Under the pieces are notes generated by a model. That model made no database searches, was not told the origin of the DNA, and was given only the letters and a program-made list of their open reading frames with translations. From Candidatus Vogelbacteria bacterium CG10_big_fil_rev_8_21_14_0_10_51_16 (GTDB lineage Bacteria > Patescibacteriota > Minisyncoccia > Phycocordibacterales > JACRKE01), in contig PCYI01000025.1 in the NCBI GenBank assembly GCA_002774795.1, positions 21,712 to 27,499 on the forward strand: DNA of 5,788 bases. Direction: 5' to 3'. Positions within the stretch are counted from its first letter, which is position 1. Each line of letters opens with the position of its first letter. The translations under genes were made by a program, and so were the position numbers. Shown in pieces: positions 1 through 4,653 of this stretch.

Positions 1-313
1 CGCCCACGTGGTGGATATGTTGCCGACCATTCTTATTGCAGTAGGCATACTGCTTGATTGATGTCCCCCACAAGAAGAGCAGGCTCACAAAGAGCGCGCG
101 TGAGCAAATCAGCAGGTAGTTCTGCAGCGCCCCCGCGGCCCATGTGCCTGGGCTCGTGACATCCATAGCATAAGTAAACTTGAGGCAGAGCAAAACGGGC
201 ACCCAAAACAACATCCCGAAGAGATACAGGATGAGACGCCAGATACGCGCGCTCGTACAGCCCTCGCACCAGCCGCGCGTGAGCACGGCCACCAACTCTC
301 CGAAGTGACTCAT
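1..313 (-). CDS. Unrecognised two-helix membrane protein (N-terminal 104 residues, runs off the window)
   Basis: The reading frame is open from an ATG at 313 to the window edge, with no stop, so its C-terminus is missing. A GGGAG Shine-Dalgarno sequence on the minus strand (323-327) lies 9 nt upstream of the start. The frame encodes a short soluble N-terminus with a CxxC pair (Cys16, Cys19, preceded by Trp15). A hydrophobic helix follows at about residues 25-49 (IWRLILYLFGMLF...), then a second at about 64-84 (YLLICSRALFVSLLFLW), then a basic stretch with Cys91 and a His-rich end (QHIHH). I do not recognise the family. The CxxC could bind metal or be redox active, but nothing else supports either. 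It is divergent from the 351-residue membrane gene. It is judged real because of the start signal, the long open frame and the coherent membrane pattern. Confidence 0.72.
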   Translation of the reverse strand, partial: MSHFGELVAVLTRGWCEGCTSARIWRLILYLFGMLFWVPVLLCLKFTYAMDVTSPGTWAAGALQNYLLICSRALFVSLLFLWGTSIKQYAYCNKNGRQHIHHVG

Positions 314-595
314 TCCAACCATCTCCCTTTCTTCGGGGTCAAAGCCCCTCCGTGGAGTGCCCTGATTTTCTCACTACGACTATCGCAGAGGAAAATGCAG
401 TGCGTCTAGTACGTAACGTTTCAAGGTCCCAGCCGCGAGGGTTTCACACTCTCGTCGGCCCAATTTTGCCGAAGCCACCCTACCACATTAAGACGGATCT
501 TGTAAAGTCATGCTGTTGGTGCTACTGTTATCACTGGAATTCACAGCACTGTCACAAAACGTAGTTCTTATCGGCCTTGAGCCGGGAGGGGAAAG
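314..595. other. Divergent intergenic region, no gene seen
   Basis: This 282-bp spacer separates two divergently transcribed membrane-protein genes, so both promoters should lie here. I could not find a convincing -35/-10 pair on either strand; candidates such as TTGTAA near 499 followed by TGTTAT have poor spacing. A small GGGG/CCCC hairpin (335-338 with 345-348) sits just upstream of the minus gene's ribosome binding site. Short frames in this region lack a ribosome binding site and a coding-like composition. Confidence 0.5.
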
Positions 596-1651
596 ATGTT
601 CGAACAGATTCGGTCTGGGTGTAATGCCACAGTGCTTCTCTTGGGAGTATTGTCAGCAATCTACGCCTGCGGACTCCACTGTTACATTGTGGCCACGGAG
701 GAGTCCGCCGATATCGGCCTCCGGTTGCTCGGGGCGGCACTACTGGCCCACATGAACCTGGTGGTCTTCGGCATGGCAATCGCGTTCGCCGTGCTACGAG
801 TCCTCGCGGAGCTGGGGGAGTGGTTCTATGCCTTCCGTGTAAGCCCCCACTACGGAGCAGTGGCACGATGGTTGAAGATAGTCGGCGAACACGGCGAACA
901 CATTGTAGCGAATGTACTCATCGCCGCTATGCTCGGCACGGCTACCTACCACTACGGCCACTTCCTCGGCTGCAAACCGACCTGGTGGCTCACCTGTCTC
1001 ATGGTGTGGGGTTTCACAACCTTCGCCGCCATCGGAAGCACCGGCATCTACCCGCTCAGCCGGGAAGAGCTTGTGGCCATCTTCCGGCAACGACGCGACG
1101 GTTTGCGCTGGGTGCTCGCAGAGAGTCCTGGGCTCATCGAGTCGGCGACCCGATGGCTTCTCGACAAGCTGGCGGTGGCCACCTACCGCTTCGTGCGGTT
1201 CGTGACCTTCGACCACCTCCGCCAACACCGTGGGTGGAGCGAGAGTACCGGAATCGAGAGGTGGCGAAATAAGCTCCACCTCTACACGCTTGCGTTTCTT
1301 GGGTCGGTCTGGTGGCAAAAGACGGTCAGCCACGAGTTGGTGGCAGTGATCCACAACGCGAGCGACCTCGGGGCCTATATGCTGGCTGGCGTCTATGCAG
1401 CCACGGCTATCGTGGTTTGCGGCTTCCTCATCGAGACGGTCTACGAGGCGCCATGGCTAACAGTGACGAAGGCACACATCGCTGTGGCCTATCCAGCCTA
1501 CTGCGCTCTCGCTCTGGGCCTACCGCTCTTCGCCACTATCGCGACTGTGGCGACATTCGTCTGCATGACCGAGCGGCCCGACTCGGCGAAGGTGGAAGGG
1601 GGCGAGACCGCTATCGAATGCTCCGCAAGCCTCCCTGTCCGGACCTCCTAG
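596..1651 (+). CDS. Polytopic membrane protein of unknown function (351 aa)
   Basis: The ATG at 596 follows a strong GGAGG Shine-Dalgarno (585-589) with 6 nt spacing, and the gene ends in TAG. About six or seven hydrophobic segments can be read, near residues 12-32, 43-69, 103-118, 130-150, 230-245, 260-285 and 295-325. A charged, Arg/Trp-rich loop of about 80 residues (roughly 150-230) separates the first four from the last three, so the protein looks like two membrane bundles joined by a cytoplasmic linker. The C-terminal tail of about 25 residues is acidic to neutral and soluble. I see no transporter, channel or enzyme motif and do not recognise the family. It stands alone on this strand and is followed by hairpins with a terminator-like T-run. 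Its high-GC codon use matches the flanking minus-strand genes rather than the repeat-bounded island to the right. Confidence 0.82.
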   Translation: MFEQIRSGCNATVLLLGVLSAIYACGLHCYIVATEESADIGLRLLGAALLAHMNLVVFGMAIAFAVLRVLAELGEWFYAFRVSPHYGAVARWLKIVGEHGEHIVANVLIAAMLGTATYHYGHFLGCKPTWWLTCLMVWGFTTFAAIGSTGIYPLSREELVAIFRQRRDGLRWVLAESPGLIESATRWLLDKLAVATYRFVRFVTFDHLRQHRGWSESTGIERWRNKLHLYTLAFLGSVWWQKTVSHELVAVIHNASDLGAYMLAGVYAATAIVVCGFLIETVYEAPWLTVTKAHIAVAYPAYCALALGLPLFATIATVATFVCMTERPDSAKVEGGETAIECSASLPVRTS

Positions 1652-1665
1652 TCGAAGAACTGCAC

Positions 1666-1701
1666 ACCCCGCCCTGCATCAAACATGACGCAGGGCGGGG
1701 T
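1666..1701 (+). other. Strong 12-bp hairpin after the 351-aa gene
   Basis: The arm ACCCCGCCCTGC (1666-1677) pairs perfectly with 1690-1701 around a 12-nt loop, starting 15 nt after the TAG stop. Only TT follows, so it is not a classical intrinsic terminator. It may protect the mRNA 3' end or act together with the T-run hairpin downstream. Confidence 0.6.
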
Positions 1702-1755
1702 TGAGGCCAACCGACCCCCGGAAACCCCTCGAAGGACACGCGCCCAACGCCACGT

Positions 1756-1784
1756 CCCGCAAGCAATCCCGGCGGGTCTTTTTT
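1756..1784 (+). terminator. Probable intrinsic terminator of the 351-aa membrane gene
   Basis: CCCGC (1756-1760) pairs with GCGGG (1772-1776) and is followed directly by TCTTTTTT. The stem is only 5 bp with an 11-nt loop, but the T-run and its position downstream of a lone plus-strand gene fit Rho-independent termination. The stronger hairpin at 1666-1701 probably contributes. Confidence 0.6.
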
Positions 1785-1795
1785 GTTTCCTCTGT

Positions 1796-1831
1796 CTACA
1801 ATAACTCAGCCGACCGTCTAAGTTATTGTAA
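1796..1831 (+). repeat. 36-bp imperfect palindrome, copy 1
   Basis: Copy 1 has the 11-bp arms (T)TACAATAACT and AGTTATTGTAA around an asymmetric 14-bp core, CAGCCGACCGTCTA. It matches copy 2 at 35 of 36 positions, the only change being C for T at the first base. It lies 12 nt after the T-run of the terminator and forms the left end of the MITE-like structure. The asymmetric core gives each copy an orientation; this one is in the same orientation as copy 2 and opposite to copy 3. Confidence 0.93.
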
Positions 1832-2008
1832 TGTGAGTTACGAAATCGCCCCTCCCCATGGCCAGGCTATCGCCCGAGGCTTGCCCTATAGGGGGGAGGT
1901 TGGGAGGGGGTAAGATGCAGAAATACGGCCCAAAATCTACCCCACCCTAGCCCTCCCCTGGCCAGGGGAGGGAATAAATCCGAATTTCGTAATTCAAAGT
2001 TATTGTAA
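1796..2008. mobile_element. MITE-like nested inverted-repeat element (no ORF)
   Basis: Nested inverted repeats span about 210 bp. The outermost is TACAATAACT of copy 1 against AGTTATTGTAA at 1998-2008, a lone half-site. Inside these, TGAGTTACGAAAT (1834-1846) pairs imperfectly with 1984-1996. CCTCCCCATGGCCAGG (1851-1866) pairs, with one indel, with 1957-1972, and the G-runs at 1891-1910 oppose the C-runs at 1938-1957. A perfect 22-bp palindrome centred on TGGCCA occupies 1951-1972. No coding frame is credible. The structure resembles non-autonomous miniature elements, but I see no clear target-site duplication, so mobility is inferred from the fold alone. Confidence 0.45.
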
Positions 2009-2127
2009 TCACAGAGCCTACGAAGAATATAGCGTTCGGCCAAGAGCACGGTGCCGATGCGGTCATGGTGGCCGTCCCGAAATTGGAAGAGTTGCCCTTG
2101 GCGAACCATGAAGCTTTTGTACTTTAA
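1993..2127 (+). pseudogene. Orphan C-terminal coding fragment, family not recognised
   Basis: The frame reading from 1993 opens right after a TAA at 1990 and ends at a TAA at 2125-2127. It encodes about 44 residues, including EHGADAVMVAVPKLEELPLA and ending HEAFVL. GC-rich third positions and a protein-like composition suggest true coding descent, but there is no usable start: the first ATG (2065) would leave only 20 residues. The frame begins in the last arm of the MITE-like element, as if the element replaced or truncated the 5' part of a gene, and no matching 5' part is visible upstream. The fragment overlaps the extended start option of the phosphatase gene at 2108. An intact gene starting at a rare codon such as ATT is possible but less likely. 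Confidence 0.4.
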
Positions 2128-2134
2128 TATCATT

Positions 2135-2686
2135 ATGCTCTACTTCGTTCGACACGGTGAATCGGAAGCCAATCGTGAAGGGGTCTTTGCCGGCCAGCGC
2201 AACGACTCCCCCTTGACTCTGCGCGGGCGCGAGCAAGCCCGCTTGGCCGGCCGCGCTATCATCACGCGGGGAATCTCAATCGACCGCATCATCGCTTCGC
2301 CTCTATTGCGCGCTCGAGAAACAGCCAAAATCATCGCGCGAGTAATCAGGTTCGAGGGTGGGGTGGCAACCGATCCTCGCCTCATGGAGTACGACATGGG
2401 GAGTTTGAGTTTTGAGCCTATTCGTGAAATCACCCCACTCGAGCTCGTCTCCGCCGAAGGAGCCGAGGACCCGCAAGTATTCCTCGAACGAGCAGTAGCA
2501 GCCGTGCGCGAAGCGGCAACTCACGACGAGGCCACACCCGGAAACAACACACTTCTGGTGAGTCACGGTGGTATTTATGACATCCTCCATATCGCCCGCA
2601 CCAAAGGCGACCCGCGCCTGTTCTTCCGCGCCGCCGACCGTGACAACGGCGAAGTCATCGCACTCCCGTGGCCGCTCATATCCTAA
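2135..2686 (+). CDS. Histidine phosphatase family protein (phosphoglycerate mutase-like, branch 1), 183 aa
   Basis: The protein opens MLYFVRHGESEAN, with the RHG signature at residues 6-8 (His7 is the predicted phospho-accepting nucleophile) and Asn13. It continues with PLTLRGREQA (26-35), SPLLRARETA (55-64, Arg59 in the phosphate pocket), Glu85 in LMEYDMG (likely general acid), and VSHGGI (142-147, His144). The whole catalytic set is therefore present, and the length is normal for a single-domain member. The substrate cannot be told; relatives act on phosphosugars, nucleotides, phosphohistidine or cobalamin precursors. I chose the ATG at 2135 because it places beta-strand 1 at the N-terminus. 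Earlier ATGs (2051, 2057, 2108) add non-homologous sequence read in a different frame from the coding fragment there. No Shine-Dalgarno precedes it, while TTTAAT lies 6 nt upstream, which suggests a leaderless mRNA. The 36-bp palindromes lie on both sides in the same orientation. Confidence 0.88.
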   Translation: MLYFVRHGESEANREGVFAGQRNDSPLTLRGREQARLAGRAIITRGISIDRIIASPLLRARETAKIIARVIRFEGGVATDPRLMEYDMGSLSFEPIREITPLELVSAEGAEDPQVFLERAVAAVREAATHDEATPGNNTLLVSHGGIYDILHIARTKGDPRLFFRAADRDNGEVIALPWPLIS

Positions 2687-2692
2687 GTCATT

Positions 2693-2728
2693 TTACAATA
2701 ACTCAGCCGACCGTCTAAGTTATTGTAA
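2693..2728 (+). repeat. 36-bp imperfect palindrome, copy 2
   Basis: The arms TTACAATAACT and AGTTATTGTAA flank the core CAGCCGACCGTCTA. The copy begins 7 nt after the phosphatase stop. It is identical to the reverse complement of copy 3. As plus-strand RNA the stem has 11 pairs followed by a C-A mismatch; as minus-strand RNA that mismatch becomes a G-U wobble. The last six bases, TTGTAA, serve as the probable -35 box of the next gene. Confidence 0.95.
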
Positions 2729-2750
2729 GCGTGCGCGGGGCGCGATATAA
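2723..2750 (+). promoter_or_regulatory. Promoter of the PaaX/Cas2-like gene, -35 supplied by the palindrome
   Basis: TTGTAA (2723-2728, 4 of 6 matches to TTGACA) is the end of palindrome copy 2. After a 16-bp spacer comes a perfect TATAAT (2745-2750). The ATG at 2758 lies 7 nt after the -10 box, where transcription should start, so the mRNA would be leaderless or nearly so; no good Shine-Dalgarno is present. A protein bound to the palindrome would cover the -35 box, which makes autoregulation plausible. Confidence 0.68.
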
Positions 2751-2757
2751 TGCGAAG

Positions 2758-3354
2758 ATGAAAAAGAAGGTGAACGTAACGAAGGCGCAGAAAGAGAAGC
2801 GTATCGCTCGAAAAGATACAGCCCGAGCGATCCTTGGTGTTGTCGGCAGTGTAGGGGTGATCGCTGTGGGACTTGTCGCCCCGGGTGCGCTCATGGCCCT
2901 CGATCTGTTCGCTGACACCCCGAGGAACCGCAGGCGGCACTACTACATAAACAACGTCCGCGCTCGGATGATCCGCGACGGCCACTTAAAGAAGGTGCGA
3001 CAAAACGGCGAGGAGTACCTCGAGCTGACGAAAAAAGGCGAGCAAAAACTTGAAAAAGAGAGGATCAGAACGAAAGACCGAAAATCTTGGAGGTGGAATA
3101 GGGAGTGGTACGTTGTGATTTTTGACATTAAGGAATACAAGCGCAGTCTGCGGCAACAATTACGCGAAGAACTCATTGAACACGATTTTGTTTGCTTGCA
3201 AAAGAGCGTCTGGGTCTCGCCCTATGATCACGAAGATCTGATCGGGCTTATCAAAGCTGAATATGAGATAAATGCGGAAATAATCACCATGCGGGTTAGG
3301 AGTATTGAGAACGACTACCAGCTCCGCCGGCATTTTGGCCTACCCCTCTCATAA
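2758..3354 (+). CDS. PaaX-type winged-helix protein with Cas2-like domain, 198 aa
   Basis: The N-terminus is Lys-rich (residues 1-23), followed by a hydrophobic segment (about 25-51, ILGVVGSVGVIAVGLVAPGA) that may insert in the membrane. Residues about 60-101 (INNVRARMIRDGHLKKV..., then EYLELTKKGEQKL) read as a winged helix-turn-helix. Residues 117-195 match a Cas2-like ferredoxin fold: WYVVIFDIKE (Asp123 at the position of Cas2's metal-binding Asp), then the LR..L...F.CLQKSVWVSP stretch (residues 135-155), ending near LRRHFGL. In PaaX regulators a related Cas2-like domain follows a winged helix and helps dimerise on palindromic operators. No Cas1, other cas gene or CRISPR array is present, so a spacer-acquisition role is unlikely. 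The ATG at 2758 is preferred over the GTG at 2731 because the -10 box lies between them. GC content is visibly lower than in the flanking membrane genes, suggesting separate origin. A transcriptional regulator is the likeliest role; a nuclease is possible. Confidence 0.85.
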   Translation: MKKKVNVTKAQKEKRIARKDTARAILGVVGSVGVIAVGLVAPGALMALDLFADTPRNRRRHYYINNVRARMIRDGHLKKVRQNGEEYLELTKKGEQKLEKERIRTKDRKSWRWNREWYVVIFDIKEYKRSLRQQLREELIEHDFVCLQKSVWVSPYDHEDLIGLIKAEYEINAEIITMRVRSIENDYQLRRHFGLPLS

Positions 3355-3362
3355 TGGCATCG

Positions 3363-3398
3363 TTACAATAACTTAGACGGTCGGCTGAGTTATTGTAA
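3363..3398 (-). repeat. 36-bp imperfect palindrome, copy 3 (inverted)
   Basis: This is the exact reverse complement of copy 2, with core TAGACGGTCGGCTG on the plus strand, starting 9 nt after the Cas2-like stop. As plus-strand RNA it forms 14 pairs including one U-G wobble, then a loop, and is followed by TTTTGGGG. It could therefore terminate the Cas2-like transcript as well as mark an element end. Confidence 0.95.
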
Positions 3399-3402
3399 TT
3401 TT

Positions 3403-3437
3403 GGGGCAAAAGGGTGCCCCGGGCCATTGCCCGGGCC
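3403..3437. other. Two adjacent GC-rich hairpins
   Basis: GGGGCA (3403-3408) pairs with TGCCCC (3415-3420), and CCCGGGC (3418-3424) pairs with GCCCGGG (3429-3435) around a 4-nt loop. The stems share bases 3418-3420, so the two folds are partly exclusive. They lie directly right of palindrome copy 3. They may be part of a terminator region or a separate repeat. The rest of 3438-3535 shows no gene or clear signal. Confidence 0.45.
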
Positions 3438-3535
3438 ACTGCTGGTTGCCGGGGCGAAACTGGTGGGGCGAATAGAGAGCACCTCTGTGGATAACTCGAG
3501 AAAGTCTCCCTTTGGCAAACTTCAGGAAACGAAGA

Positions 3536-3559
3536 GCCCCCAACCTTTCGGCCGGGGGC
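3536..3559 (-). terminator. Intrinsic terminator of the minus-strand operon
   Basis: Read on the minus strand, GCCCCCGGCC pairs with GGTTGGGGGC over 10 bp (two G-U wobbles) around a GAAA tetraloop, and TCTTCGTTTCC follows. On the plus strand the two wobbles become A-C mismatches, so the structure favours RNA made from the minus strand. It lies about 105 nt beyond the stop of the 217-residue membrane protein. The T-tract is imperfect. Confidence 0.62.
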
Positions 3560-3562
3560 GAT

Positions 3563-3583
3563 GCGCGCTCTTCGTGAGCGCGC
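3563..3583. other. 8-bp GC hairpin beside the terminator
   Basis: GCGCGCTC (3563-3570) pairs perfectly with GAGCGCGC (3576-3583) around a 5-nt loop. For a minus-strand transcript it comes just before the terminator hairpin, making a tandem-hairpin 3' end. No T-run is attached. Confidence 0.5.
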
Positions 3584-3646
3584 GGAATAACAGTTTAATA
3601 AAACGAAAAACAGGTGGCCCGGGATGGTTGGCGGTCAGCTGGCGGT

Positions 3647-3680
3647 TCAGCTACCGACGATAGTCAGCTACCGACGATAG
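3647..3680. repeat. 17-bp perfect tandem duplication over a stop codon
   Basis: The unit TCAGCTACCGACGATAG occurs twice head to tail (3647-3663 and 3664-3680). The right unit encodes the last residues and the TGA stop of the 217-residue minus-strand protein. Because the stop is inside the unit, the duplication leaves the protein unchanged and simply adds a copy to the 3' UTR. Replication slippage is the simplest origin. Confidence 0.9.
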
Positions 3681-4317
3681 TTGAGTCGAGGATCGGCATG
3701 ATTTTGCCGCCTCCAGCGCCTTCGACAATGGGGCGAAGGTGGCGCATCATGGCGTCCTCGAACAGACTTCTTTCCCCCTCATTGTATGGGTCCACCTTCC
3801 CTGCCGCGAAGGTGGGATAGGTGAGGAGGAATGAGTGCAAGAGGCGAGGCATCAACGCCCGGCGCGCACTCTCGTCTCCGAGCACCTTTTCGATGGCTCG
3901 ATTACGCTCGGGGTCGCCCCCGAGCTCGACCCGGAAGCCGAGCTTCACCAGTCCGACCTTATGCTTTGCCGAGTAGCGATACTCGGTATACGGCAAGACC
4001 AGGTAATCCAGGAGCCACACACAAGGCAGAAACGGAAGGACCGCCCAAAACACACCGAAGCAGACGGTGCCAATGAGTATCAGAAGTCCGAGAACTCCTT
4101 GAGCCACCGGCATGTAGTTCCCGTCACAATTCATCACCGCCCGGCAGATGCCCGTCGCGAACTGGGTAATCGCCGTTCCCGCCCCAGTGCTCCAGAATTC
4201 GCCATCATTCATCGGGGTTCCGAAGAAGTAGGGGAGGTGGAAGGCCACGACGTAGACAATCGTGACGGTCCAGGCAATCCCCATAAGCCGTCTTGCAACC
4301 GACTTTGAGAGAGTCAT
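3664..4317 (-). CDS. Membrane protein of unknown function, 217 aa
   Basis: The ATG at 4317 is chosen because AAAGGA lies 7 nt upstream (4325-4330), with GGAG closer still. An ATG at 4380 would add 21 hydrophilic residues and has no such signal. Three hydrophobic segments are visible: about 11-32 (LMGIAWTVTIVYVVAFHLPY), 74-94, and 95-109, the last two almost continuous. The stretch between the first two holds Cys58 and Cys64 and could form a disulphide if it faces outward. Residues 110-217 are soluble, charged and Arg-rich, with no motif I recognise. The gene is last in a minus-strand operon, 93 bp after the 80-residue protein, and ends in TGA within a 17-bp tandem duplication. Its layout, an N-terminal membrane part and a soluble tail, does not point to a function. 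Confidence 0.78.
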   Translation of the reverse strand: MTLSKSVARRLMGIAWTVTIVYVVAFHLPYFFGTPMNDGEFWSTGAGTAITQFATGICRAVMNCDGNYMPVAQGVLGLLILIGTVCFGVFWAVLPFLPCVWLLDYLVLPYTEYRYSAKHKVGLVKLGFRVELGGDPERNRAIEKVLGDESARRALMPRLLHSFLLTYPTFAAGKVDPYNEGERSLFEDAMMRHLRPIVEGAGGGKIMPILDSTIVGS

Positions 4318-4410
4318 CGCTCCGTCCTTTCTGGCGCGGTCGCGCCCACTTAAGGTGTCCCGATGTCCGATAGACGACACCGGAGCATCAAATCTGTTAC
4401 GACTGCGAGC

Positions 4411-4653
4411 CTACTCGTCCACTGCGGGCAAGCGCGGCTCTGGCTCCGTCACACTGCCATCGGGGAGACGGTAGCGCGCCAGCGCGTCCTTCCACTCGGG
4501 GTGGCGGCCGTCGGCCAGTCGGCCGTTCTTGCATCGATGCCAGCCTGTGTATTTCTCCCCTCTGACAGTGACGAGCACCTCGTGCTCGACCACGCCAAGG
4601 CTGAAGGACTGCTCCCACCACCACGTGTAGGAAAGGGGACTCTCTTCACTCAT
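4411..4653 (-). CDS. Small hypothetical protein, 80 aa
   Basis: The ATG at 4653 overlaps the stop of the preceding 38-residue gene as ATGA, so translation is probably coupled. An AAGGGA ribosome binding site (4662-4667) also lies upstream. The longer reading from 4752 adds a different-looking N-terminus and is rejected. The protein is soluble and aromatic-rich: WWW at residues 11-13, an apparent beta-rich core (HEVLVTVRGEKYTGWHRCKN, 24-43), and a Pro/Glu-rich tail ending LPAVDE. I do not recognise a family. Operon position suggests it works with the exported and membrane proteins around it, but that is inference. It ends in TAG, and the 93 bp to the next start contain no gene. Confidence 0.7.
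   Translation of the reverse strand: MSEESPLSYTWWWEQSFSLGVVEHEVLVTVRGEKYTGWHRCKNGRLADGRHPEWKDALARYRLPDGSVTEPEPRLPAVDE

Larger units (their letters stand above)
2693..3398 (+). mobile_element. Candidate single-gene unit bounded by inverted 36-bp palindromes
   Basis: Copies 2 and 3 of the palindrome are exact reverse complements. They enclose one gene, the PaaX/Cas2-like CDS, with 29 bp of promoter on the left and only 8 bp after the stop on the right. Sequence similarity ends exactly at the 36-bp borders. The architecture mimics an element with terminal inverted repeats and one DNA-acting protein. No clear target-site duplication is visible, and the same repeat also occurs at copy 1, so dispersed REP-like repeats or terminators are an equally good explanation. 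Mobility is inference. Confidence 0.35.

Noticed and set aside
33..269. 78-residue minus-strand frame at the left edge
   Set aside because: It is an out-of-frame reading inside the partial membrane gene 1-313, which has the ribosome binding site and membrane pattern.
352..755. Two short plus-strand frames (352-564 and 510-755) in and after the divergent spacer
   Set aside because: The first begins at a GTG with no ribosome binding site. The second, though it starts with a signal-like Leu-rich stretch, runs out of frame into the 351-aa gene.
794..1354. 186-residue minus-strand frame opposite the 351-aa membrane gene
   Set aside because: It is an antisense shadow: no start signal, and the opposite strand shows clear membrane helices and a strong Shine-Dalgarno.
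1891..1910. Possible G-quadruplex in the G-run
   Set aside because: The runs (6, 2, 3 and 5 G) do not give four separated triplets, so only a weak two-layer form is possible.
1701..2133. Open frames across the hairpin and MITE-like region on both strands
   Set aside because: They run through the terminator, palindrome copy 1 and C/G-run repeats with low-complexity translations and no start signals.
2051..2134. N-terminal extension of the phosphatase gene
   Set aside because: The extra residues are read out of frame from a better coding fragment (1993-2127), and the family normally starts at the strand before RHG.
1796..3398. CRISPR array, given 36-bp repeats and a Cas2-like gene
   Set aside because: The repeat units are 861 and 634 bp apart, contain genes between them and include one inverted copy. 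There is no regular spacer pattern and no Cas1.
1796..3398. Integron cassette array with attC sites
   Set aside because: The palindromes lack GTTRRRY-type core sites, one copy is inverted, and no integrase is present.
3427..3820. Plus-strand frames 3427-3663 and 3614-3820
   Set aside because: They cover the hairpins, the terminator, the tandem duplication and the antisense of the 217-aa gene. Neither has a ribosome binding site.
3835..4308. 157-residue plus-strand frame
   Set aside because: Antisense to the 217-aa membrane gene, with Arg/His-rich translation and no start signal.
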